From the NCBI RefSeq assembly GCF_042657065.1, contig NZ_JBHSNF010000003.1, positions 538,373 through 602,372 on the forward strand: DNA of 64,000 nt, given 5' to 3'. Shown one piece after another: positions 43,793-51,820 of this stretch. A model generated the notes under the pieces. The model was not told the DNA's origin and searched no databases. It worked only from the letters and a program-made list of their open reading frames with translations. The translations under genes were made by a program, and so were the position numbers. This DNA is from Rhodanobacter ginsengisoli. Lineage in GTDB: Bacteria; Pseudomonadota; Gammaproteobacteria; Xanthomonadales; Rhodanobacteraceae. Position 1 is the stretch's first letter. Every line of letters begins with the position of its first letter.

Positions 43793-45247
43793 ATGTCCGT
43801 GTCGACTACGCGTCGCATCCATATCCAGTCCACCGACGACCGTGTGCTCGTGCAGGGCATGCGCGATATCCAGGACGAGCTGAAATTGCCGCCGGCCTTT
43901 CCGCCCGAGGTCGAGGCCGCGGCTGCGGCGGCGGCTGCCAATCCGCGGTTGCCGCAGCTGGATCGCAGCGACCTGCCGCTGGTCACGCTCGATCCGGCCG
44001 GATCGCTGGACCTGGATCAGGCGATGCATGTGCAGCGGACCCGGGGCGGCTACCGGGTGTACTACGCGATCGCCGATGTCGCCGCCTTCGTGACTGCGGG
44101 GGATCCGGTCGATCGTGAGGCGAACCGGCGCGGCGAGACGCTGTATGGAGCGGACGCGAAGATTCCGTTGCATCCGAAGGTCCTGTCGGAAGGGGCCACC
44201 TCGCTGCTGCCCGATCAGCCGCGTCCGGCGCTGCTGTGGACGATCGACCTGGACCGCAGCGGCGAGGGTATCGCCGTCGACGTGCAGCGGGCACTGGTCA
44301 GGAGTCGCGCCCGGCTGGATTACGCCAGCGTGCAGCGGGATATCGACGCCGGCAGGGGCCAGCCGATGTGGGCCGTGCTGCGTGAGATCGGCGAGTTGCG
44401 CAAGCAGCGCGAGCAGGCCCGCGGCGGGGTCAGCCTGCCCCTGCCGGAGCAGGAGATCACGGTCGCCGCCGGCCGCTGGACGCTGACCTTCCGCGCGCGC
44501 ATGGCCGTGGAGGAATGGAACGAACAGATCTCGCTGCTGACCGGCATGGCCGCGGCGCATCTGATGGTGCGGGCCGGCGTCGGCTTGCTGCGCACCCTGC
44601 CCGAGGCGGACCCGCAGGCGATCCGGCGGTTGCGGATCACCGCCTCGGCACTGGACATCCCGTGGCCGGCCGAACTGGACTACCCGGGATTCATCCGCTC
44701 GCTGGATCCCGCCAACGATACCCACGTGGCGATGTTGACCGCCTGCACCACGGTGTTGCGCGGGGCCGGCTATGCGGCGTTCGACGGAGTGCTGCCCGAA
44801 CAGCCGATGCACTCGGCCCTCGCCGCGGAATACACCCATGCCACCGCGCCGCTGCGCCGGCTGGTCGATCGCTACACCGGCGAGGTGTGCGTGGCGCTGT
44901 GTGCGAACCAGCCCATCCCCGAATGGGTCCGGGCCGCGCTGCCCGGGCTGCCGGCCACGATGCAGGCTTCCGGCCGTCGCGCGCGGCAATACGAGAGGGC
45001 CGTGCTCGACCTGGCCGAGGCCGCCGTGCTGGCGCCGCAGGTGGGTGGGATGTTCGATGGAGCCATCGTCGAGGTCGCCACGAGCGATCCGACCCGGGGC
45101 CGGGTGATCCTGCGCGGTCCCGCGATCGAGGCGGGCGTATCCGGCGGCGCACCGTTGCCGCTGGGCGCCGAGGTCAGGGTGACCCTGGTCGAGGCCGATC
45201 CGGTCAGGCGGGTGACGCGCTTCACGTTGGCGGCGCAGCCGGGCTGA
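43793..45247 (+). CDS. Short RNB-domain ribonuclease
   Basis: A 484-residue exoribonuclease-like protein that contains essentially the RNB catalytic domain only; cold-shock domains of RNase II/R at the N-terminus are absent and the C-terminal S1-like part is reduced. The metal-site motif reads LDPAGSLDLDQAM, giving D67, D73 and D75 but Gln76 where RNase II has a fourth Asp; this variant is common in a short subfamily known from actinobacteria and deinococci, so it may still be active. The conserved EYTHATAPLRRLVDRYTGEV segment near 345 is intact. The last 26 bases overlap the DUF4105 gene on the other strand. Confidence 0.85.
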   Translation: MSVSTTRRIHIQSTDDRVLVQGMRDIQDELKLPPAFPPEVEAAAAAAAANPRLPQLDRSDLPLVTLDPAGSLDLDQAMHVQRTRGGYRVYYAIADVAAFVTAGDPVDREANRRGETLYGADAKIPLHPKVLSEGATSLLPDQPRPALLWTIDLDRSGEGIAVDVQRALVRSRARLDYASVQRDIDAGRGQPMWAVLREIGELRKQREQARGGVSLPLPEQEITVAAGRWTLTFRARMAVEEWNEQISLLTGMAAAHLMVRAGVGLLRTLPEADPQAIRRLRITASALDIPWPAELDYPGFIRSLDPANDTHVAMLTACTTVLRGAGYAAFDGVLPEQPMHSALAAEYTHATAPLRRLVDRYTGEVCVALCANQPIPEWVRAALPGLPATMQASGRRARQYERAVLDLAEAAVLAPQVGGMFDGAIVEVATSDPTRGRVILRGPAIEAGVSGGAPLPLGAEVRVTLVEADPVRRVTRFTLAAQPG

Positions 45248-46262
45248 GCGCGCCGGCTGGTGGCTGCGGGGCACGGATGACGCGGGAGAAATCGTCCTGT
45301 GCCGTCGCGCCCCGCGCGCGCAGGGTGATGCGGCCCCGTTCGCGCAGCGTGTCTAGCGGCAGGCTGCGATCCAGCGCGCCCACCTCGTGCAGATATTCCG
45401 GCAGGTAGCCGGTCAGCAGCAGGCGAACATCCCACGGCAGGCCGGGGTCGATCTGCCGCGCCATGCGGTAGACGATGGTGGTGCAGTTCGAGGTGAAGGT
45501 GTTGTAGAACGCCGGTCGCCCGGCCAGCCGGTTCGCGGCCTGGACATAGGACAGGAACAACGCCTGCATGGCGGCCCTGTCCATGCGCAGCGGATACAGG
45601 TAGTCGTCCTCGCCGCGCACATTGGTGCGCACGCGGATGATGTCATTCTCGTCGGCGGCGACAAGAATGGTTTCGAAGCGCTTGAAGAAGCCGCCGATCG
45701 GGGAGTACTGCTGGCCGCGCCGCTTGCGGATCTCCACCGAGAACACCACGTGGCGGCCGTCGTCGAAGCCGAACGAGATCATCGCGTGGGCGATCGCCTG
45801 GCTGCCCCAGTAGGACAGCACGGCATCGGCCGAGACCAGCCGGTCGAGGTCGTATTCGCGAACCTCCCAGCGGATGTCGTAGTCGCTGTCGCTGCGCCAG
45901 TGGAAGTTGCGCACGTTGTCGAGGATGACGTGGTTGCCCTGCACCGTACCGGTGAGCAGGCGGGCGACATCGTCGGCCCAGATCCGCTGATGGGATGGCG
46001 CGATGCCGATCCACCACAGCAACAGGATCGCGTGGATCGCCGCGTACCCGAGCAGCGGCAGCCAGCTGTGCCGGCCGATCGCGACGGCGACCAGCACCAC
46101 CACGGCGAGGGCCCAGAGCGTGCTGCCTAGCGTGCGCACGAGCAGACGACCCGGCAACTGGTACCACAGTGCCAGCGCTCCCCAGGCGCCGGATAGGAAT
46201 GCGGCCAGCGCCATCAGCACGACGAGTGCCATGCGGCCGATCATCCAGAGCTGCTTTGTCAT
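45222..46262 (-). CDS. DUF4105 membrane protein
   Basis: A 346-residue inner-membrane protein with three N-terminal helices (LVVLMALAAFLSGAWGALAL, LWALAVVVLVAVAIG, LLGYAAIHAILLLWW) and a large periplasmic domain. The DUF4105 hallmarks are the paired histidine region SQAIAHAMISFGFDDG and the cysteine motif NTFTSNCTTIVYR, which may form a catalytic Cys/His pair; related folds include papain-like peptidases. Function is unproven. It overlaps the 3' end of the ribonuclease gene by 26 bases in convergent orientation. Confidence 0.85.
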   Translation of the reverse strand: MTKQLWMIGRMALVVLMALAAFLSGAWGALALWYQLPGRLLVRTLGSTLWALAVVVLVAVAIGRHSWLPLLGYAAIHAILLLWWIGIAPSHQRIWADDVARLLTGTVQGNHVILDNVRNFHWRSDSDYDIRWEVREYDLDRLVSADAVLSYWGSQAIAHAMISFGFDDGRHVVFSVEIRKRRGQQYSPIGGFFKRFETILVAADENDIIRVRTNVRGEDDYLYPLRMDRAAMQALFLSYVQAANRLAGRPAFYNTFTSNCTTIVYRMARQIDPGLPWDVRLLLTGYLPEYLHEVGALDRSLPLDTLRERGRITLRARGATAQDDFSRVIRAPQPPAGALSPAAPPT

Positions 46263-46324
46263 GCCGTTCCCGAAGCGTCGGTTGATTGGGTGGGCTGCTC
46301 AGCCGGCCCGCATGGAGACGGGCC

Positions 46325-46403
46325 GGCGGCATGCCGCCACGATGTCCGGATCCTGCGGTCGACATGGCGATCACCGGCGAAACGGGAAGTCTCGCCGGTG
46401 ATC
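46325..46403. terminator. Two hairpins downstream of the small membrane protein gene
   Basis: In the 207-base spacer between the 46470 gene stop and the DUF4105 start lie a 14-base perfect palindrome (GGCGGCATGCCGCC, 46325-46338) and a 12-bp stem (GATCACCGGCGA at 46369-46380, complement at 46392-46403, 11-base loop). No T run follows, so these could end or stabilise the upstream message but are not canonical terminators. Confidence 0.4.
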
Positions 46404-46469
46404 GCGCCGATCACGTCCGTGCGGGCGAGTCCCGGGCCGGGGCCGCCCGTGCCGGGCAGATGCGTGGCA

Positions 46470-46880
46470 TCAGCCTTGCCGGTACAGCTTCATCAGGCCG
46501 ACCACACCCAGCCCCCACACGCCGTTGAGCAGCAGCGCGCCGAGGATCAGTTTCGGATCGAAGCCGCCGGCCACCGGCATTCCCTTCATCGGAAACACCA
46601 CGAACAGCGCGACGATGCTGGGCAGCAGCGCGCCCCATACGGCGCCCCACAGCCAGCGCTTGCCGCCATGCTGGTTGCGGATCAAGGCCCACAGCACGAT
46701 GCCCCACAGTCCACCCCAGAAGGCCAGCGACAGCACCGCCGGCACGCCCAGCGGCGGCACCGGGGTCATGTTCCAGGCCGGGTGCGGAAATGCCCCGGCC
46801 AGATGCAACAACTCCAGCAGTCCCTGATGAAATGCCAGGGTGGAAACGAAACCCGCAACGAACGCCAGTAGCCACTTCAT
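46470..46880 (-). CDS. Small integral membrane protein of unknown function
   Basis: A 136-residue protein with four hydrophobic segments: WLLAFVAGFVSTLAFHQGLL, PAVLSLAFWGGLWGIVLWAL, LWGAVWGALLPSIVALFVVF and LILGALLLNGVWGLGVVGLM. The start at 46880 has GGGAGA 6 bases upstream. Glycine-tryptophan pairs (FWGGLWG, WGAVWGAL) recur. Similar small membrane proteins are annotated as hypothetical in related proteobacteria. Neighbours on the same strand are DUF4105 downstream and no gene within 600 bases upstream. Confidence 0.75.
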   Translation of the reverse strand: MKWLLAFVAGFVSTLAFHQGLLELLHLAGAFPHPAWNMTPVPPLGVPAVLSLAFWGGLWGIVLWALIRNQHGGKRWLWGAVWGALLPSIVALFVVFPMKGMPVAGGFDPKLILGALLLNGVWGLGVVGLMKLYRQG

Positions 46881-47143
46881 CGCAATCTCCCGTGAGGATG
46901 GGTCGCCCGGTGTTCGATGCCTGCGCGCCGCCACCGGTTCGGATGCATCTCAAGCGTCGCGTCCAACCCTTGCCGGATCCGTCCGGGTGGTCGCAACGGT
47001 CCAGCCGGTGAATCTCGAGTGGCCATCACCGGCAAGGCAATATAGCCCGCTTGTCCGGCCGCGGGACAACCGCGTTGCCCGGCGTGGTGACGCCCGCATC
47101 GCCAGTGCGAGCCAGTTGGCAAGACTGTTGCTTTGGTGACTGC

Positions 47144-47380
47144 ATGAATGACATGGCCTACGACATCTCTCATCTGCTCGAGCCCGAAATGGCCCAGCTG
47201 GAAGCGCCCACCCTGCGTATCGCCAAGGCGCCACCGGCCGTACCCGCTCCGTCGGGCATAGTGGTCGCGCAGGAAGCCCTGGCGCGCGAGCTGCTGGCGG
47301 TCGCCGACGTTCACGAGGAGCTGATCCAGCAGTATCTGCGGATGAGTGGTTATTCCCCGCAGGACGGCTACGACGCCTGA
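47144..47380 (+). CDS. Small hypothetical protein
   Basis: A 78-residue acidic protein, MNDMAYDISHLLEPEMAQLE then AQEALARELLAVADVHEELI, ending SGYSPQDGYDA. Third-position GC is as expected for a coding frame in this genome, but no clear ribosome binding site precedes the ATG at 47144 (an alternative ATG is at 47153). No signal peptide, membrane segment or known domain is visible. It stands alone between two genes on the other strand. Confidence 0.45.
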   Translation: MNDMAYDISHLLEPEMAQLEAPTLRIAKAPPAVPAPSGIVVAQEALARELLAVADVHEELIQQYLRMSGYSPQDGYDA

Positions 47381-47511
47381 GGTTTCGCTGGCTGCCGGGA
47401 CGATGTCGCTTTTGAGCCAAAGGTGACCTGCTTCGGCACATCATCTGACGCAGGCTGACGGCATCGCCTTCGAGGTGAAGCGCCGCCGCCAACGTCGGCA
47501 GGACATGGTGC

Positions 47512-47545
47512 AAAAAAGAAGGCCCGGGAAACCCCGGGCCTTCTT
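47512..47545 (-). terminator. Rho-independent terminator of the acyl-CoA dehydrogenase gene
   Basis: A 12-bp perfect stem (AGAAGGCCCGGG at 47517-47528, complement at 47533-47544) with loop AAAC. Read on the minus strand it is followed by six T residues (complement of 47512-47517). It lies 20 bases after the dehydrogenase stop codon. Confidence 0.88.
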
Positions 47546-47564
47546 CTGTCTTGCAGGTGATGGC

Positions 47565-49355
47565 TCAGGCGATCGCGGGCAGGCTGTCCACCCCGGCCTC
47601 GATCGCGGCCTGGTGGGTCAGGCAGCGCGGCAGGATGCGGGCGAAGTAGAACGTCGCGGTGTCGCGCTTGGCCTGCTTGAAGGCCGCCGACTGCGTGCCG
47701 GCTTCCGCGGCCGCTACGCTGCGTGCCCACAGGTAGGCGAGCGCGACATAGCCGGAGTAGTACAGGTAGTCGGTGGCGGCGGCACCGAGCTCCTCCGGAT
47801 TCGCCTGCACGCGTTCGGCCAGCTTCAGGGTGAGGTCGCTCCAGTTCCGGGTGGCGACCGCAAGCGGCGCAATGAAGGAACGCAGGGCCTCGTCGGCGCT
47901 GTGCTGCTGGCAGAACGCGCTGATCTCCTCGAGGAAGTGCTTGAAGCCCACGCCCTGCAACTGCATGATCTTGCGGCCGAGCAGGTCGGCCGCCTGGATC
48001 CCGGTGGTGCCCTCGTACAGGGTGATGATGCGGGCGTCACGCACGAACTGCTCCATGCCGTTCTCGGCGATGTAGCCATGGCCACCGTAGACCTGCAGGG
48101 CCTCCTTGGTGCACTCCTGCGCCAGTTCGGTGACCACACCCTTGGCGATCGGGATCAGGAACGCGACCAGCTCGCCGGCCTTCCGGCGTGCCGCCTCGTC
48201 GACGCCGCGCGACTCGATGTCGGTCTGCAGTGCGGTGTACAGCAGCAGCGCGCGCGAGCCTTCGACGAAGGCGCGCTGGGTCAGCAGCATGCGGCGCACG
48301 TCCGGCTGCACCAGCAGGTTGTCGGCCGGCTTGTCGGGGAACTTCGGGCCGGACAGCGCGCGCGACTGCAACCGCTCGCGGGCATAGTTGAGGCTGTTCT
48401 GCAGCGCACGCTCGGCCAGCGCCAGGCCCTGCACGCCGACCGACAGCCGCGCGGCATTCATCATGGTGAACATCGCCATCAGGCCCTTGTGCGGCTTGCC
48501 GATCAGGTAGCCCTCGGCGCCGTCCAGGTTCATCACGCAGGTGGAGCAGGCGTGGATGCCCATCTTGTGCTCGATCGCGCCGGCGGCGACGCTGTTGCGT
48601 TCGCCCAGCGAGCCGTCCGGATTGACCTTGAACTTGGGCACGATGAACATCGAGATGCCGCGGCTGCCTTCCGGCGCATCGGGCAGGCGGGCCAGCACCA
48701 GGTGCACGATGTTCTCGGTGAGGTCGTGCTCGCCCGCGCTGATGAAGATCTTGGTGCCGGTGAGGCGGTATTTCTGATGGCCGGCGGCATCCTTGTCGCC
48801 CGGCTCGGCGCGGGTCTTGAGCAGGCCCAGGTCGGAGCCGGCCTGCGGCTCGGTCAGGCACATCGTGCCGGTCCAGCGGCCGGCGACGATCGGCTTCATG
48901 TAATGCTCGCGATGCCACTCCTCGCCGTGGATGGCCATCGCATGGGTGGCGCCTTCGGACAGCAGCGGATAGAGGCTCCAGGCCAGGTTGCCGGACTGGA
49001 AGATCTCGGTGGTGGCGGTGCCCAGCACGCCGGGCAGCGCCTGGCCACCGAACGCCTCGGGGTTGGTCAGGCCGGTCCAGCCGCCGTCGGCAAACTGCTT
49101 GAACGCCTCCTTGAAGCCCTTCGGCGTGGTCACCGTCTGGGTCGCCTTGTCGAAGTGGCAGCCCTCGGCGTCGGCGGGCGCATTGGTCGGTGCCAGCAGT
49201 TGTTCGCTGAGGCGACCGGCCTCTTCCAGCACGGCGTCGAGCAGGTCGCGGCTGTGTCCTTCGCCACCCTGCAGCGAGGTCAGGGTCGGCTCGGCACCCA
49301 GCACGTCGAACAGGGTGAAGCGCAGATCATCGAGTGGGGCCTTGTAAGCAGTCAT
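47565..49355 (-). CDS. Acyl-CoA dehydrogenase, DmdC/FadE-like
   Basis: FAD flavoenzyme of 596 residues, longer than classical acyl-CoA dehydrogenases because of an extra N-terminal segment and a C-terminal domain (PF12806 type), as in 3-methylmercaptopropionyl-CoA dehydrogenases and related broad FadE proteins. FAD-binding strand MCLTEPQAGSDLGLLKTRAE is clear, and the catalytic base is the glutamate in ITLYEGTTGIQAADLLGRK. Start MTAYKAPLDDLRFTLFDVLG at 49355 has AAGGA upstream. Real substrate is unknown; medium or branched acyl-CoA is likely. A lipoprotein gene lies 43 bases upstream on the same strand. Confidence 0.92.
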   Translation of the reverse strand: MTAYKAPLDDLRFTLFDVLGAEPTLTSLQGGEGHSRDLLDAVLEEAGRLSEQLLAPTNAPADAEGCHFDKATQTVTTPKGFKEAFKQFADGGWTGLTNPEAFGGQALPGVLGTATTEIFQSGNLAWSLYPLLSEGATHAMAIHGEEWHREHYMKPIVAGRWTGTMCLTEPQAGSDLGLLKTRAEPGDKDAAGHQKYRLTGTKIFISAGEHDLTENIVHLVLARLPDAPEGSRGISMFIVPKFKVNPDGSLGERNSVAAGAIEHKMGIHACSTCVMNLDGAEGYLIGKPHKGLMAMFTMMNAARLSVGVQGLALAERALQNSLNYARERLQSRALSGPKFPDKPADNLLVQPDVRRMLLTQRAFVEGSRALLLYTALQTDIESRGVDEAARRKAGELVAFLIPIAKGVVTELAQECTKEALQVYGGHGYIAENGMEQFVRDARIITLYEGTTGIQAADLLGRKIMQLQGVGFKHFLEEISAFCQQHSADEALRSFIAPLAVATRNWSDLTLKLAERVQANPEELGAAATDYLYYSGYVALAYLWARSVAAAEAGTQSAAFKQAKRDTATFYFARILPRCLTHQAAIEAGVDSLPAIA

Positions 49356-49398
49356 GGTGATTCCTTGGGGGAAAGTGGCGTCGTGGAAAGGGACGGCA

Positions 49399-49881
49399 TC
49401 AGCGCCAGGTGTGGGCGATGCCCGGCACCGGCGAGATCCAGGCTTTGCCGTCGAAACTGAAGTCGCGTGGTTTGTCTTCCTGCTCGGGTTTGGCGCTGGC
49501 GGTGCCGCTGATGCGGTAGGCGACCGCACCGGCACTGCCCTTGGCGGCGACGGCCTGCAGTGCCTGGCTCATCGCGGCGGTGGGCAGCACGTCGAGCTGG
49601 ATCACGTCACCGGCCAGCTCGGGGATGTCCCGCTCGAAGGTCGCATGCAGCCGGACCGGTACGAGTTCGGCGATCTGCAGCCGGCCCTCGATCGACCTGA
49701 AATCCATTTCGCCGTAGCTGTTGTTCTGGATTCGCACGATCAGTCGCCACTGACCGTTCGGCAGCTCCGACAATTGCTGGATGCTGAGGGTCGGTGGAAA
49801 GATGCTCTTGCGCGCCGGCCCGCAGGCGACCAGGCCGGCGCCGAACAGGACAAGCAGGAAACCTTGCAGCAGTCGTCTCAT
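49399..49881 (-). CDS. Lipoprotein with LEA14-like domain
   Basis: A 160-residue predicted outer-membrane lipoprotein. The signal peptide RRLLQGFLLVLFGAGLVACG ends in a lipobox (LVAC). The mature part, PPTLSIQQLSELPNGQWRLI with NNSYGEMDFRSIEGRLQIAE, has the beta-sandwich pattern of water-stress/LEA type 2 domains, which bind hydrophobic surfaces. Function is unknown. It is immediately upstream of the acyl-CoA dehydrogenase on the same strand and probably cotranscribed. Confidence 0.75.
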   Translation of the reverse strand: MRRLLQGFLLVLFGAGLVACGPARKSIFPPTLSIQQLSELPNGQWRLIVRIQNNSYGEMDFRSIEGRLQIAELVPVRLHATFERDIPELAGDVIQLDVLPTAAMSQALQAVAAKGSAGAVAYRISGTASAKPEQEDKPRDFSFDGKAWISPVPGIAHTWR

Positions 49882-49991
49882 GGGTGCACCTCAAACGATT
49901 GTTTGAATCTTAGCAAAGTTGGCGGAAATTCCCATGACGCTCCGCAACGGGCATCATCGCGGCCTTCTCAATCAAGCCAGCAGACCCGTCC

Positions 49992-50483
49992 ATGACTTCA
50001 GCCACGCGGCCCCGCCGCTTCGCCGCCCGCCGCTCACCGATCCATGGCAATGGCGTGTTCGCCGTCACCCCGATCCGCCGGGGCGAGCAGATCATCGAGT
50101 ACAAGGGCAAGCTGCTGACCCATGCCGAGGCCGACGAACTCTATGGCGACGGCGGCGAAACCGGCCACACGTTCCTGTTCACGCTCAATGACGACTACAT
50201 CATCGACGCCAACCAGCACGGCAACAGTGCCCGCTGGATCAACCACAGCTGCGCGCCGAACTGCCGCGCGCTGGTCGAGGAGAGTGCCAGCGGCGATCCA
50301 CGCCGGGACAAGGTGGTGATCGAGGCGATCCGGGCGATCAAGCCGGGCGAGGAGCTCACCTACGACTACGGCATCGTGCTCGACGTGCCGCATACCGCGC
50401 GTCTGAAGAAGCTGTGGAAGTGCCTGTGCGGTTCGCCCGACTGCACCGGCACCCTGCTCAGGCCGAAGCGCAAAAGCCCCTGA
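49992..50483 (+). CDS. SET-domain lysine methyltransferase
   Basis: A compact 163-residue SET protein. All core motifs are present: GNGVFAVTPIRRGEQIIEYK at the start of the fold, the pseudoknot RWINHSCAPNCRA, the tyrosine strand PGEELTYDYGIVLD, and a cysteine-rich post-SET region CLCGSPDCTGTLL that with NHSC could bind zinc. Eukaryotic SET enzymes methylate histone lysines; bacterial ones occur in pathogens and in many free-living proteobacteria, and their targets (ribosomal or nucleoid proteins) are mostly unknown. The gene is isolated, between a lipoprotein gene on the other strand and the operon at 50622. Confidence 0.9.
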   Translation: MTSATRPRRFAARRSPIHGNGVFAVTPIRRGEQIIEYKGKLLTHAEADELYGDGGETGHTFLFTLNDDYIIDANQHGNSARWINHSCAPNCRALVEESASGDPRRDKVVIEAIRAIKPGEELTYDYGIVLDVPHTARLKKLWKCLCGSPDCTGTLLRPKRKSP

Positions 50484-50537
50484 GCCGGGCGGAGGCCATA
50501 CCCTCCGGGCACGGCCCTGCGCCCCCTGCGCCAATGC

Positions 50538-50567
50538 TGGTCAACCGGCAAAAGTCGCTTCTATACT
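50538..50567 (+). promoter_or_regulatory. Candidate sigma-70 promoter of the RDD-SpoIIM-MoxR operon
   Basis: TGGTCA at 50538-50543 and TATACT at 50562-50567, spaced by 18 bases, lie 55 bases before the first start codon of the operon. The -10 box matches 5 of 6 consensus positions and the -35 4 of 6. It is the best promoter-like sequence in the 138-base spacer after the SET gene. Confidence 0.45.
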
Positions 50568-50621
50568 CGGGCCGGTTGCCCGACGTGGGGGAGGGCAAAA
50601 GGACAGCAGGGGGAAGGACCG

Positions 50622-51140
50622 ATGGAATCCAATCCATATGCCGCACCGGCGGCCGTGGTTGATGACGTGCGCGGGAATACCGCGAAAGATCTGGAAAGTC
50701 GCAAGGCCAGCCGGGGCAAACGGTTGGGTGCCGCCATGCTGGATGGCCTGGTCAACGTGGTGTGGCTGGCGCCTTTCGTTTGGGGCGTCATGATGGCGGC
50801 CGGTGTGAAGCAGGGACTCAAGCCGGCCGCACCGATGGTGGGCCTGATGCTGCTGGGAACGGCCCTGCTGGTGGCGATGATCGTGGTCAACTGCGTGCTG
50901 ATCCATCGGCACGGGCAGACCATCGGCAAGCGCACGCTGGACATTGCCATCGTACGCACGGACGGCGACCGCGTCGGACTGGCCCGCTACATCTTCCTGC
51001 GCGTGCTGCCGGTTGGCCTGCTCGGCGTCATCCCGCTGGTGGGCCGGGTGGCCGGGCTGGTGGATGCGCTGCTGATCTTCGGTGCCGAGCGTCGCTGCCT
51101 GCATGACCTGATCGCCGACACCATCGTCATCGACGTTTGA
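50622..51140 (+). CDS. RDD-family membrane protein, first gene of the MoxR operon
   Basis: A 172-residue protein beginning MESNPYAAPAAVVDD, the short tail typical of this RDD group, followed by helices and the RDD positions KRLGAAMLDGLVNVVWLAPF, GKRTLDIAIVRTDGDRVGL and CLHDLIADTIVID. AAGGA lies 6 bases before the ATG at 50622. It overlaps the next gene by one base (TGATG), so the operon starts here. RDD proteins are of unknown function; one member group has been linked to ion antiport. Confidence 0.85.
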   Translation: MESNPYAAPAAVVDDVRGNTAKDLESRKASRGKRLGAAMLDGLVNVVWLAPFVWGVMMAAGVKQGLKPAAPMVGLMLLGTALLVAMIVVNCVLIHRHGQTIGKRTLDIAIVRTDGDRVGLARYIFLRVLPVGLLGVIPLVGRVAGLVDALLIFGAERRCLHDLIADTIVIDV

Positions 51141-51820
51141 TGCTCGACACCGTCCGCGAGATCGAGACACCCGAGGGCATCTCGCTGCACCTGCGCGCCG
51201 CCGGTGCGCTGCCGCGCGCGCAGGCATGGATGGTCGACATGCTGTTGCGCGGGGCGGTGTTCACGGTCGCGGCGATTCCGCTTTCGCTGTTCGGCGTGGG
51301 CGGCAACGGCCTGGCCATGCTGCTGCTGTTCGCGCTGATGTGGGGGTATTCGGTGCTGTGCGAGGTCTGGCTGGACGGCCAGACCCTGGGCAAGCGGGCG
51401 CTGGGCCTGCGCGTGGTTCGCGCCGACGGCACGCCGGTGACCTGGATGCCGTCGGTGGTGCGCAATCTGCTGCGCGTGGTGGACATCCTGCCCGGCGTCT
51501 ACGGGGTGGGACTGGTCAGCACGCTGATCGACCCGCACGCGCGCCGGCTCGGCGACATCGTGGCCGGCACGATGGTGATCCATGCCACCGAGCTGCCGGC
51601 GGGGCAGCAGGTGCCGATGGCACCGGCGGCACCGTTGCCGGTCGTGCTCGCCGCCGACGAACAGCTCGCCCTGGTCGAGTTTGCCGAGCGCGCCGGCCAG
51701 CTCACCGTGCCGCGGCAGGAGGAACTGGCCAACATGCTTTCGCCGTTGACCGGGTGCCGCGACACGGCGGCGGTGCGGCGCCTGATCGCGCACGCCAACT
51801 GGCTGCTGGGGCGGGCATGA
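51140..51820 (+). CDS. Second RDD-family membrane protein of the operon
   Basis: A 226-residue protein with an RDD domain in its first 150 residues: LRAAGALPRAQAWMVDMLLR, then DGQTLGKRALGLRVVRADGT and RRLGDIVAGTMVIHA, the usual closing motif. The C-terminal 70 residues (EQLALVEFAERAGQLTVPRQ) form an added cytosolic helical part with no recognised domain. The ATG at 51140 reuses the last base of the previous stop codon, and the gene ends by overlapping the SpoIIM-like gene by 4 bases, so translation should be coupled across all three. Confidence 0.85.
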   Translation: MLDTVREIETPEGISLHLRAAGALPRAQAWMVDMLLRGAVFTVAAIPLSLFGVGGNGLAMLLLFALMWGYSVLCEVWLDGQTLGKRALGLRVVRADGTPVTWMPSVVRNLLRVVDILPGVYGVGLVSTLIDPHARRLGDIVAGTMVIHATELPAGQQVPMAPAAPLPVVLAADEQLALVEFAERAGQLTVPRQEELANMLSPLTGCRDTAAVRRLIAHANWLLGRA

